From NCBI RefSeq assembly GCF_032062135.1, contig NC_092858.1:162571256-162635255 (forward strand): a DNA stretch of 64,000 nt, written 5' to 3'. The notes under the pieces are model-generated. The model was not told the DNA's origin. It saw nothing but the letters and a program-made list of their open reading frames with translations, and made no database searches. Of the stretch, positions 23,262 to 33,842 are shown one piece after another. The first letter of the stretch is position 1; each line of letters begins with the position of its first letter. The DNA comes from Pyxicephalus adspersus (lineage: Eukaryota > Chordata > Amphibia > Anura > Pyxicephalidae). Both the position numbers and the translations under genes were made by a program.

Positions 23262-23835
23262 TAGGGATGAGCGAGACTGCCTCTAAAATTCTTGTGAAAA
23301 TGTCCTCGAAATTTCGCAAAACTGCTGGAAGATTGAGGAAATCATTACGATCCCCGGCATTAACCTCTAGTGCCTCGGGATCACAGTGGTTTCTCAGGGC
23401 TGAATTCATTCTTGCAGCCCTTGGAATCCTCCTGTTTGTGATCCCTGGCACTAGAGGTTAATTAACCGCTAGTGCCGGGGGATCGCAGTTGAACTGCAGA
23501 TGAACTCTCAATGGAGTTTCTCCCTTGAGAGTTCATCTGCAGTTCAGTTCCCATGGTTACCGGACTGATAAGTACAGCCCGGTCACCGTGGGAACTGAAC
23601 TGCAGATGAACTCTCAGTATAGAAAATCCATTGAGAGTTTGCCTGCAGTCACAGCTAATTGGAGGCACTCGCATGCCGCTAATTAGCTGTGGCCACAAAG
23701 TTCCAATGGTCACCGGGCTGTACTTATCAGATGAGAGTTCATCTGCAGTTCCACTGCGATCCCCGGGCACTAAAGGATAATTATTTGCAGCCGGCGCTGC
23801 TTTCATTGATCAGCACAGCCCGCAATCTTTTTTTT
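23262..23835. mobile_element. non-autonomous hAT element, TAGGGATGAGCGAG family, copy 3, right-truncated
   Basis: Starts TAGGGATGAGCGAGACTGCC, the family end in reverse orientation relative to copies 1 and 2. GAAAATGTCCTCGAAATTTCGC follows. The expected opposite end is missing: the copy stops at about 23835, where a poly-T run meets the inverted repeat of the next feature. The inside is two TTAA-bounded foldback modules (23360-23461 and 23462-23780). Four copies of GAACTGCAGATGAACTCTCA-type sequence alternate in orientation (about 23491, 23525, 23595 and 23725). Confidence 0.82.
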
Positions 23836-23843
23836 TTATGATA

Positions 23844-24230
23844 TGATAAAAACATCAACGAGATTTCCACGCCAAATGATCCCAATGAGGGAAAAAGGGG
23901 AGATTATGTATGGTAACCTAACTGAAATATGGTATCATTAAGTCATTGAGACCGTATTTGAATCGGGTAAACACATATTTAGCTCCAGGTATATTTTAGG
24001 GTATTAGAGGAGTGAGGGAATAGGTTTGCACTGCACAGGATCACTGTCAGCCCAAGTACTGATTACTGATTTACTGGATTACCATACCATATGGGGGTTT
24101 GGATCAATTTCAGGTGAAGGTAGACAACAGGCGAGGCGTCGCCAGCAAGCCACAAGGTTACCATACATAATCTCCCCTTTTTCCCTCATTGGGATCATTT
24201 GGCATGGAAGTTTCACAGATGTTTTTATCA
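23844..24230. repeat. 76-bp inverted repeat, probable Penelope-like element terminus
   Basis: Segment 23844-23919 and the reverse complement of 24155-24230 match almost perfectly apart from a short divergent patch (GCCAAATGATCCCAATGAGG and GGGGAGATTATGTATGGTAA are shared). The spacer is about 235 bp. The hammerhead-like motif follows 60 bp to the right. Penelope-like elements carry hammerhead motifs in their terminal repeats and often have partly inverted repeats. That link is inference, and no reverse transcriptase or GIY-YIG sequence is present. Confidence 0.7.
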
Positions 24231-24290
24231 ACTCTGTATCACTGTGACTATATAAATCTTTAATATTCAAGTCAAACTTCAATCTCAATC

Positions 24291-24328
24291 CTCCCCTGAA
24301 GAAGCCTAAGGGCGAAATGCGTCGGGGA
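24291..24328 (+). ncRNA. hammerhead-ribozyme-like motif (Penelope-type), copy 1
   Basis: Core elements occur in order. CTGAAGA (24296-24302) fits CUGANGA. Stem II is GCC (24304-24306) with GGC (24311-24313) around loop TAAG. GAAA follows at 24314-24317. A minimal stem III pairs A24317-T24322 and T24318-G24321 around GC. The cleavage triplet GTC is at 24321-24323. Stem I is CCC (24293-24295) with GGG (24324-24326), plus a G-T wobble. One extra A (24303) separates CUGANGA from stem II. Minimal hammerheads with very short stem III are known from terminal repeats of Penelope-like retroelements in animals, where monomer cleavage is weak. Activity here is unproven. Confidence 0.6.
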
Positions 24329-26084
24329 CTTGAGACCTTTTCAAAAACCTGAAGTTGATATTTTTACTTGAAATGTGAAAATAGGTGTATGTAATCTCAG
24401 ACTTTGATTGTTTGTATATCATTAGCTAGTTGATCTATGTATTGTATAGGAATATACTGTATAAAATATATATGTATTAAGATTAAAAAAAATTCTGCCT
24501 ATAAATTGAGTTTGATGGAGTTTGTATGTTCCCTCTTGTACTTCCGTGACTGCAGGAGGGCCATTAGATTGTAAGCCTATTTGATCAGCGGAGATAGATG
24601 TGAATAGTTTTATGTCCTTTTCAGAACGCAGTGGAAAATGCTGGGTCTATAAATAAAGAACATAAAAATAAAAGTCTTACGCACAGCAAACACCTGACCC
24701 TGTGTGTTTCCAGCTGATTTAAATCAGAGCAAGGTCTACTGTGAATACTGCATACCCTGATGCATGGTAATTGGGATCATGTGAACAATTTACAATTCAT
24801 TGTACTTAAATATCACAACTAAGCTTGGAAAAAGAAGCTTCTGGAGTCATATAGCTGCATTTGCTGTCCTCATTCTTTGACAAATCTGCTCTCCCCACAT
24901 CCCATGGGACCCTTCCATTGCCAGGGGATTGTAGAAAATGAGCAGCACAAGCACATACTTGTTCAGTGAGGTACAAGTGTTCTCATTTTTCTATGGTGAT
25001 GTCACCAACTGAAACGTTTGCTTTCAGCTTATTCTGCCATTTTGCTTCTGTGCAGGAGCCAAAGCTCACAGTTCATGCCAACACAAAATTATGTTTACAG
25101 AATGGTGTTTGCGGCTGAAGGCGTCCACCATATGGTGTAAGTGAGATGGATCGAAGTGTTTCACAACTTTAATAAGTGAAAAGGCCAAAGTGTTTTAGAA
25201 TTCTGTCAATGTATCAGGTGACTAACGCATTCCAAGAGAAACGTCCATTTGTTTTAGACTGACACAGAACAACACCAAGATTAATTGAGTCATGACTTGC
25301 AAGAATTATTAGGTCCCTGAATATGATTGTGTGGGTGTCTGGGTGTCTCCTTTACTTAGATATTGTGTAAGAAAAGGGAAAGTACTTGGCCCAATAATTC
25401 AGATTAGTATGGTTTAGAGGAGTACAACTGTAGTATGTACTGTACTATACTATACTACACTATACATACAATAGACATGCATTGGAAAAAAACTATAAAG
25501 TTCCAATTTACTTTTTAGTTAGTCCTATTGGCTGAAATCCCCCTTTCTCAGATCTTTATATTTAGGATTGAAGGATGCAGATGACATATGGCAAACTGAA
25601 TGCATGATATGGCCCATTTCAGCAATTTTTGCTCAAAGGAAACTTTAGTTTGTACTTGAAGCAAGCAATGAAGCTGCTCTTTAAAGTAACCCAGTGGTGT
25701 TAATACACATATTAAAAAATAAAAGCATTAAAGCCCTTTAAAAATGTATTACCTGTCTCGGTAGCTATAGCCATTGTGGATAAACTAATCTTTAAATTTC
25801 CTGATAGAGGCACTCAATCAGTTTCTCTCTCAATAGTGAACAAGATTGTGGCACATTGCTGAATTTTAATGTAAAGAAAACACCAGGAGCTTGTAGGAAG
25901 GAAACATAGTGTTTCTGCTCCAACGTGCAACATAGCATTGTTGGTATCAGATCTTCATCAAGATCCTACAACATAGACTTGTCTCACCCTATGCAGAAAT
26001 ATCTGTAGAGGCAGAGGAGAGAATACAATACTTCTAATTACAATATTTATAAAACATGGAGGTCCTTAAAATATGCACTCTCTA
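24329..26084. other. mostly unassigned; weak LINE-tail remnant at 24563-24662
   Basis: CATTAGATTGTAAGCCTATTTG (24561-24582) and TAAATAAAG (24650-24658) resemble the 3' UTR and tail of the window's LINE family in strongly diverged form. A short (TATAC)n-like run is at 25441-25466. Nothing else was recognised. Confidence 0.35.
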
Positions 26085-26365
26085 GATCAGTTTTCCCAGT
26101 GTTTCTCCAGAGGTTCCTAAAGGTTCCTTAAGCAATGAGCAAATTGTGCCTCTCGGGTCAGTCTAACTGGCACCAATGATTTTTTTGGTTATCTGTAACA
26201 TTGAAATTCTTTCCACTGGCTAACAATGTAGGAGGCATCCCATTGACCACCACACTAATATACTATGAGCTGTGAATTTGGTAATTAAAGCAGGGATGTC
26301 CTGAAGACCTGAAAGTTATTTTAAGGGTTCCCCCATATTTAAAAGGTTGAGAAATGCTGCCTTAG
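26085..26365 (-). mobile_element. hAT-like repeat, CAGTGTTTCTCAACC family, inverted copy
   Basis: Reverse-complement copy of the family at 20603. It has AGGTTCCTAAAGGTTCCTTA near the left, ATTTTTTTGGTTATCTGTAA in the middle, GACCTGAAAGTTATTTTAAGG, and AAAGGTTGAGAAATGCTG at the right, the complement of the family start. Confidence 0.7.
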
Positions 26366-27014
26366 TTTAATACGGCTAATTTTACTACAAACAGATATTC
26401 AACAAATATCAATGCTTTTGCAGGCTTGCACATGTACAACTAACTAACCAATGTGTATGTGCATGACTGTAGACAAATGTACAACTTGAGCCTTGAACAA
26501 CGGGCCATGGCCAGTAATTTGCTCATGCACATGTGCAGCAGTGGCATCTAAAACACAGCCATCAATCTAATTATTCTAACAAGAATACAACATAACTCTA
26601 TAAACGCATACTCTGCTTTTCTAAATAGTTTTCTGTTATTGGAAAGAGGATAGGAAGGCCTTTGGGGCTGCCTTCTTCTAGTCTCTGCTGGGTCTAGTAT
26701 AAAGGTAATAGCTAATATCTCCTGGCACTGAAGGTTTTTTAATCAAACAGGTATGTGGAGAATCCTCGTGTGTAGGCGAGCTGAATGTAAATAAAGCAAT
26801 GTTTACACTGACTTAGGCTTCTCAAAGGATGAGGAAAGTAAAAGCAGAGGTAATATGTTATACTTGTAAAGCTGCTTAGTATACACAAAGTGCTAATATA
26901 TTTCATTCAGTCTACAATTACAGATAACATTGAACGCTTGCATTTAACAAATATATACATAGTGTCAAACATATACTTGTACTCGACAATACCTTTATGT
27001 AGAATTTAAAGTCT
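26366..27014. other. no recognisable feature
   Basis: AT-rich, no visible repeat ends or coding frames. Confidence 0.4.
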
Positions 27015-27180
27015 AGACCAGTGTTTCTCCACCATTTTACCAGAGGCGACCCTGGAAATAACTTTCAGGTCCTCAGGGAACCCCTACTATAATAACTATA
27101 TCCACAGCTCACAGTATATTAGTGTGGTCAGTAGAAAGAATGCTTCTTACAATGCTGGCCATTGGGAATAATGTCACCCC
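27015..27180 (+). mobile_element. hAT-like repeat, CAGTGTTTCTCAACC family, left part
   Basis: Starts CCAGTGTTTCTCCACCATTTT and runs through AACTTTCAGGTCCTCAGGGA and CTTACAATGCTGGCCATTGG, then is cut off where the next MITE begins at about 27181. Confidence 0.75.
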
Positions 27181-27462
27181 AAGCTACATACAGAAATCAG
27201 ATGATTTTCATCCAATTCTGTATTCGTATCGGACGAGAATCTGACGTGTACAGCAGCCTTCTGCAAGGGTGTACGACAAATTATGAATGACCGCAATGAA
27301 AGTAAAGGGAAGAGAGCACTGAGTGGTCCCACTCGCTCATCATCCCCCTTACCCTCTCAATAGAACAGAACAGAGCTCATTCATGCATCTTACAGTCTTT
27401 TGCCTTTAGAAAGGATCGTGAAAGATCCTTTCCAACGATAAAAGTTTAACGTAGCCTTACCG
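27181..27462. mobile_element. MITE, AAGCTACGTACAC family
   Basis: Left end AAGCTACATACAG, right end TTAACGTAGCCTTA (reverse complement TAAGGCTACGTTAA). The internal palindrome AGAAAGGATCGTGAAAGATCCTTTCC near the right end is characteristic of the family and is shared with 29949-30284 and 39599-39739. The superfamily is unknown. Confidence 0.75.
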
Positions 27463-29068
27463 AAAAGATAATTGGTATTACTGCTCCCCCCCAGCAACTC
27501 CAGTTCCACTGAACCTTGGCTAACGAACACTAATCTAGCCCTTTTTTAAGTCTTGAATAGAGTAGGAAAATGGTAGAACTCTTTTTCCTTAGTGTTCCAC
27601 ACAATAAAGAGTTCTCTGTATTATCTGTTCTGATGGTTGGTAAAACTAAAACCTGAAATTGGTCTTGGACCTAGGAAATTCTGAAATTCTGTCTTGGACC
27701 TAAGACAGAAAAGTAGAAATATCTCTGCAACAGAAACATAGCATTAAAAGCACATTGCAAGTAAATTGCAAATGTACTGTATGCTCTACAAAGCTTTTCT
27801 TTATTGATGCCTGTATCTCCTAGGGAGGTCTACCTTGGCTTCCTGCCCCAGGCATTGGTGCTACCTTGTACAACAAGCTAATGAAATGATCCCATATGGG
27901 GGCACAGACAATAAAAACATTTGTAGCTGCAAAATATTCATAGTCAGGTTTGCCTTGTTATCTTTGCACCCAAGGTTGGTTTGCATGTCCTTCCTGACAT
28001 GGTGTCACCTTGTACAATAAGTAAAAAAACAATCTTCCTTATGAGAATGCAGATATTGATCAAACCTTTGACTACTCTATCCAAGTCTTGGTAGACTTCT
28101 ACTTTGTTACTTATGACAAAGAGACATTTTTCTGTTTAAGGCTTAGCAGTTCTTTAAGATTATTTGCTCAGGGAACTGTCGTCAGGTGCGTCTCTTTCAC
28201 ATGCAGTAAGAATAAAAGTTCAAGGCTAGTGAAAACAACAGACCTACTGTATGTATGACAGGGAAAGATCTCCAGATCAAAGGAATTATTACATGACACA
28301 ATTATAACACAGGAAGGATATTCAGTAAATGGAATTATCTACAAGGAGATTGCCGCCAGAAGATAAACCTGCAAATTGACACTCCTAATTTGTTCCTAAT
28401 ATACTGTACAAATGCAGAGACCAAGCAGAATGAGGAAGGCGAGCAAAGGCTTTGAATCCTTTATCAAACATACTTTTTGCTGATGGATGAAGAATAATGT
28501 AATCTTTGAAGTTTAAATATTTTATGCTACCAAACAAAAAAAGATGAAAAAAATAGGAACGTTCTCATCACAGAGGCTCACTCAGCAGTAGAGAGCTCTT
28601 TTGTTTTCTGTAATTATACTAAAGGATATTTCAAATGACTTCAAGGAGTGTATGCTTTGTGGGTACCTTTACAACAGATGGCTGCTGAGAAATAAAGTAC
28701 AAAACGGTTTAGTTTAATAAGCTTTATAAAAGAAAGGTCTTTTTATTTTGAGTTAAAAGAAACAAAAACAAAATAAGTAGGAACAGAAGACCAAGCAATA
28801 AATGTAACAGTTTCGTCTGTGCAACCTGGTGGTGTGGTTTATTTAGAAACAGTAATTACTCTGATTCATCCTGCTGTAATAAAGTTTAAGAAATGCTAAA
28901 TAGTGCTTGAGGCTGAAGTGCTTATAGCAGGTAACCTCTGCAGGAAAATTGTTAACCTGAGTAATCAGGATCAGTCATTTCATGTTTATCTAGGGGTGTT
29001 ATCAAACATTTGGGGTTTGGGAAAGAAGGATTAGAGTGGAGAATAGCCAAGGCAGCACTGACCTGTTG
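27463..29068. other. no recognisable feature
   Basis: Unassigned AT-rich DNA with no inverted ends, microsatellites or plausible exons that I could identify. Confidence 0.4.
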
Positions 29069-29278
29069 CAATGGGCCAGATTTAATAATGTTCTCCAAAA
29101 CTGGAGAAGATAGATTATCAGGAAAGAACCTGAATGATCCAGAAAGTGTAGAATGCACTTGCTTTTGTTGGTATATGTTTTTAATCCTGGATCAGGTTTT
29201 CTGTGTCACTCAGGGTCTCCCATCAGAGTCTATCTTCCCCAGTTTTAGAGAGCTTTAATAAATCAAACCCATTGCCCA
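29069..29278. mobile_element. palindromic MITE, GGGCCTGATTTAT family, complete
   Basis: Runs from GCAATGGGCCAGATTTAATAA to AGCTTTAATAAATCAAACCCATTGC. The two ends are reverse complements, including the outermost GCAATGGG. Mirrored AAAACTGGAGAAGATAGA and TCTATCTTCCCCAGTTTTA blocks lie inside. Confidence 0.85.
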
Positions 29279-29556
29279 TCGTTTTGGTTTCTAGGGATGG
29301 ACAAACCTCTGACACCCCAAGTAATTCCCATTTCTTCCATCTGAGATCTGCCATCTCAAGAGAAGGGATAAAGACCCTATCGCAACAACTTGACATCCAA
29401 GTGATCTTTTGTAAATCTTCAATCAGGAGCCTGGGGTGCTGACAATGTGCTGAATAAATGCTGTTCATAGACCACTCAAATATGATAAATCTTGATGGAA
29501 TCATGTTGTTTTTGATACATGGATATATCAATTTGAGACCACTTTTGCACACACTT
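29279..29556. other. no recognisable feature
   Basis: Unassigned sequence between two MITE copies. Confidence 0.4.
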
Positions 29557-29948
29557 TGGGCCTGATTTATTAACCTCCCTCCCTAAATTTCCCACCTAGT
29601 CCGCCTACCTGCCCAACGGTCCGGCCCTCCAGCCTAAGGCTTCACGAGCAGATAGCCATCCGGCATCTGCTTTCCCTGGCCTCGCGTCCCCAACGTTCTC
29701 ATGCAAGGGACACAGATGCTGGCCGGCATCTGTGTAGCCTGGTGAGAAAGCAGATCCCGGGCATCGCCGGAGGACGCTGCTGGAACGTGGGAACCAGGTA
29801 GGAGTTTTAAACTCCCTGGCAATTCCACCCCAAGTGTGGCTCAGGGTTACTGCTTTTGGCACTGAAAATAAACCCCAAGCCACACTCGGGAATACTGCCA
29901 GGGAGGTTAAAGCTCTCCAAGACTCAACTGAAGATTATATGAACATCT
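29557..29948. mobile_element. palindromic MITE, GGGCCTGATTTAT family, interrupted by a TTAA element
   Basis: GGGCCTGATTTATTAA ends at 29573. After the insert the family sequence resumes as TTAAAGCTCTCCAAGACTC (29907 on). The remaining right half is lost, and the copy abuts the next MITE at 29949. Confidence 0.8.
29574..29906. mobile_element. piggyBac-like MITE with CCTCCCT ends
   Basis: Bounded by TTAA at 29570-29573 and 29907-29910. Its ends are CCTCCCTCCCTAAA and, reverse-complemented, CCTCCCTGGCAGT. It is 333 bp long and CpG-rich compared with its surroundings. It contains the inverted CCAAGTGTGGCTCAGGGTTA and AAGCCACACTCGGG blocks near the right end, also seen at 45135-45215. Several GC-rich minus-strand frames here are not genes. 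Confidence 0.88.
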
Positions 29949-30284
29949 TAAGCTACGTACACGTCAGATGATTCTCGGCCTATTATCGCTTTAGGGCTAG
30001 TATCAGACAAAAATCCGATGTGTGTACAGCGGCTGTATGATTTCGTTCATGGATTGGTCCTGGCAGATCCATAAACAGTGAACGATGAACGATCGCAATG
30101 CAAGTCGAGGGGAGAGAGAGCACAGGGGGGTGCTGCTCACTTTGTTCTCCCCCTTCTCTCTTCATAGAGCAGAAAGTGCTGTATGTACAGCGCTCATTCA
30201 TGCATCTTTTAGTCTTTTGTCGTTGGAAAGAATTGTGAAAGATCTTTTCCAACAACAAAAGTCTAACGTGTGTGCGCAGACTTA
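29949..30284. mobile_element. MITE, AAGCTACGTACAC family, complete
   Basis: Left TAAGCTACGTACACGTCAGA, right AACGTGTGTGCGCAGACTTA, imperfect inverted repeats. The centre carries AACGATGAACGATCGCAATG and the terminal palindrome GGAAAGAATTGTGAAAGATC. CTTA borders both ends. Frames of 122 and 69 codons across it are artefacts. Confidence 0.82.
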
Positions 30285-31398
30285 CTTGTACTAGAAGTGA
30301 GTAGTGCCATGATCTACATAACATCATGGGAGAGTCATAGCACTCATCCAACTAATATTTTCTGAGCGCCATTCCTCAGTTGCCCAGTCTGCAAATTTTG
30401 TGTCCAATCATGTAGTATAGGCTTAAAACAGTTTGTGATGTTAGTAAAAAGTGTCAGCATTCCTCATCTCTATGCTTGTTCCATGTCAGTAACTCACAAA
30501 ATGGTAAACTCAAAGCATCAGCCAGGGAACCAACAATCCGAAGCAGTGGCAGCCTAAATAATTCTCCCCAGACAGGTGTACCTTAGAACTAGCCAAAGAC
30601 ATAATATTTGTATGCAAGTTTTTTTTCCATATTCATTCAACCTGGCCATTATCTGTCTTTTATGAAATATGTAGACCCAGCCATCCTAACAGCCATTACT
30701 GTAATATTTTCGAGAAAAAACATCAATGCTGAGCAAATAAATTGCATACACAAGAAAGATTTGTAGGTTGATAGATAATAACAGTTTTCATTCTGAGTTG
30801 CAGAGTGAACAGAAAAGTTCTCTGTGTTTGAAAATGGAATCTTTTCTAATTTTGTGGATCAGTTCATGAGACCACATGCTGGTTACACTTGTAGGTATTT
30901 GCTTTTTAGGAGTTGACTCAGGTATATATTGAAACATCTTAATGTGAACAAATTTTAAAATATCTCAAGGTGCTAATATTTGTTAACATTGGGTAATGTT
31001 TACTGCAAGCCATAATCTGATTTTTTTTTTACTTACACAAGTAAAATGAAGAAGATTCAGTGATTAGATTTAGAGATGCTCTTTTTATTCAGAAGTTGAG
31101 GAAAAGTCAAGAAGAAAAGTTTTGGGCCAACAAATATGGTAAGAATAAATAGCAGTTGCATATTTTTTATTTTTTAGGTTTGGAAACATACAAATGTGAT
31201 AGATACCCACAATTTTTTACATTGCCTTTATTGCCTTTGGGTAAATTGTCACTAAGATTACTCCGTGGGGCTGCAGGGTACACTAGTGATATAAGAAAAG
31301 GTGGCTAGAAGGAGCCACAGTAATGTAGGCATATATCTGAGACAATAGGATATCTACTGGATGTTGAAGATTCCAACTCAACAAGAAATAAAAGACAA
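30285..31398. other. no recognisable feature
   Basis: AT-rich unassigned sequence. Confidence 0.4.
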
Positions 31399-32270
31399 TA
31401 CGAGGGGGTGCTGAGAAGTTCCTGACTTTGCCAAGAAAGAAGAGAGCCAGAATTATAAAATACACACACACACATTAATTCAACATATTCCCCCCTGGGA
31501 ATGGTGCACTTGGTACAGCGTAGCTGCAGCTTTTCTCAACCGTTCAAATAAAAGTCCTTTGGTTGGGCCGCAAACCAGCTCTCAGCAGCATTTTTGACGA
31601 CAGAAATGTTCTTAAAAATGTTGCCCCTTCAGGTGTTTCTTCAAATTGGGGAACAGATAATAGTCTGAAGAGGCCAGGTCAGGTGAGTAGGGGGGAATGG
31701 TGGACCAATTGGAAACCCAGGGTGTTCAATTTGACAGCCACGACATTGGACATGTGCACAGGTGCATTTTACTGCAAAAAAAGGATTCCTTTGGTCAATT
31801 TTCCACAGCGTTTCGTCTAATTTCCTCCTTCAGCTGGTCCAGGAGGTTAGCATAATACTGTCCAGTGGTACTAGAGCCCTGAGGTAGGTAGTCCACCAAC
31901 AGAATACCGTCTTTGTCCCAGAAAACAGATGCCATGACTTTTTTGGATGATTTTTGGGTTCGGAACTTCTTCGGCTGCAGGGACCCGCTGTGGCACCATT
32001 CTGTTGACTGTGCCTTGGTTTCAAGATCAGAGATGTGGAGCCAGGTTTCATCCTACCTCAGTCACCCACCTAGGCAAAAAGTCCTGTGCAGCTTCAAAAT
32101 GGGCCAAAACGGCTTTGGATGCTTCAACTCGTTCCTTCTTCTGATCACTGTTCAAACACTTCAGCACCCACTTCGCTGAAAGCTTGCGCATGTCTAGGAT
32201 AGTGGTGATAACAAACCCAACACTCTCCCATGAGATGAGGCTATCTTTTTTGTGGATATTCCGCGGTCCT
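31399..32270 (-). pseudogene. mariner element with transposase remnant, 5'-truncated
   Basis: The plus-strand left boundary TACGAGGGGGTGCTGAGAAG is a mariner-type terminal repeat after a TA. Read on the minus strand from about 32240, the transposase shows an AAEEVPNPK-type linker frame, then LQPKKFRTQKSSKKVMASVF and WDKDGILLVDYLP, GQYYANLLDQLKEEIRRN, APVHMSNVVAVKLNTLGF and SDYYLFPNLKKHLKGQHF. These correspond to the second half of the mariner catalytic domain: the FWDxxGxxLVDYLP block, YYxxLL, DNAPxH, and the SPDLAPSDYxLFP motif with the last catalytic Asp. A stop follows RRNAVEN, with frameshifts before APVHMS and before the PPYSPDLA region. No matching terminal repeat occurs at the right, so the transposase N-terminus is lost. 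Confidence 0.9.
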
Positions 32271-32664
32271 CAATAATCAGCTCATGTATCATATCATTAA
32301 AGCTTTACTTTTTTCAACTTAAATACTAATCCAAAGCAATATTTTTTTTATCAAATGGCTCTCAGTAGCTTAAAAAACAGAATTCAGGCTGCAATATTTA
32401 CTTTCATCCAGTAGCTGCCTTCTATACTATTAATATTTACCACAAAATGTGTTCAGTCCTCCTACCTTTCTGACACCAAACACCATACAACCTAGAAGAC
32501 TAAGGGCAATGCTATGGACACACAAGCATTCAAAAATGAATAGATCAGGTTTGTTATGGTTTAAATGCACATTTGCTGTAACTTCTGATCTTAATCCTAA
32601 AGATTATAGGTAAATTCAGAAATAAAAGACAAAGCAATGAAGCTCTGTAATCATTAATAAAGCA
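32271..32664. other. no recognisable feature
   Basis: AT-rich unassigned sequence between the mariner remnant and the minisatellite. Confidence 0.4.
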
Positions 32665-32932
32665 TTAAAGGCATATAATACAATATGTATAATACAATGG
32701 TATAATATATAGTACAATATGTATAATACAATAGCATAATATATAGTACAATATGCATAATATAATAGTATATTATATAGTACAATATGTATAATACAAT
32801 AGTATAATATATAGTACAATATGTATAAAACAATAGTATAATATATGATACAATATGTATGTTACAACAGTATAATATATAGTACAATATGTAAAATACA
32901 ATAGTATACTATATAATACGATATGGTAATAA
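32665..32932. repeat. 34-bp minisatellite, about 7.5 copies
   Basis: The word CAATATG or a close variant recurs at 32681, 32715, 32749, 32783, 32817, 32851, 32885 and 32919, always exactly 34 bp apart. The unit is nearly pure A/T with one C and a few G. There are point substitutions but no length change. Tyrosine/isoleucine-rich minus-strand frames over it are artefacts, since 34 is not a multiple of three. Confidence 0.95.
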
Positions 32933-33842
32933 GTCTTGGCATTAGCTTCTTGCAATACCCTTGCAGCTTCAGTTCAGACTTGGAAAGGTAAAAGCAACAC
33001 AAGAGGCCTTTTAGTTGTATTGCATTGTGCTAATAAGGGACTTGAACAAAATGGAGACACAAGCCAAGGGACAAGAAGATAAGCTTTTCAATCTGCTGTT
33101 GCTACATTCATTGCCCAATCACAGGCCGGGGGTTGGCCTAAAGCTATAAATGTTACTTAATTGCCACAAAGAAAACTCAAGTCTTCTGTTCAGCTAGAAA
33201 GGATTGTGCTGTGTGCTAAGGCTGTGCAAACTTCCAGACTGGATATTAAGAAATACAAATGGATATGTTATATGTATAGTAAGCTGTTTTCTGGAATCTC
33301 ACTTGAATAAATTCTGCAGTTGGTTAGACTTTGATTTTGATTCCAGAAATTTCAGTCTAGGCTAACACAAGGATCACCTTCAATTTGGACTATATATACT
33401 TTTTTAAGTAAAAGTCCTTTGAACCTCTGTTTCAATTAACCTTCACCTAGCAATCTACATAACAGCCCCCTATTTATGGGGAGCCCAATCATACAGAGAT
33501 TTGAGGTTCCTGGAACAGGCTGACAGATTAGACAGGGCATAACTTCTCTTTAATAAACTGCTTAGGTTTTAGAAAAGGTTATAACTTCAATGAAATCTAG
33601 ATCTAGAGACTTGTAATAACATTAATAGGTTCATGCTGTGAGCCAGTGTTGCTAACTATTGCCATACAACGTGAGTCATCGATGAACTTTTCCATCCCTA
33701 GAAATATTTATTATTAAAGGAGCTTTTTAGCCAAAAGTTGAACATGATGCAAAAAAAAAAATAATACATTTAAGGGTTGGTATAAATACATTGCATACAG
33801 TTTTTTAATTGCATAAATGGGTAAATATGTAATTGTTTAAGG
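32933..33842. other. unassigned; LTR-like promoter arrangement at 33080-33320
   Basis: CCAATC (33115), CTATAAA (33144) and AATAAA (33306) are spaced as in a retroelement U3-R-U5, after a purine-rich AAGGGACAAGAAGAT. No TG...CA ends, primer site or target duplication could be fixed, so this remains a possibility only. Confidence 0.25.

Noticed and set aside
32616..32955. Minus-strand ORFs rich in YILYY and IVLY
   Set aside because: They are translations of the 34-bp AT minisatellite in successive frames, not proteins.
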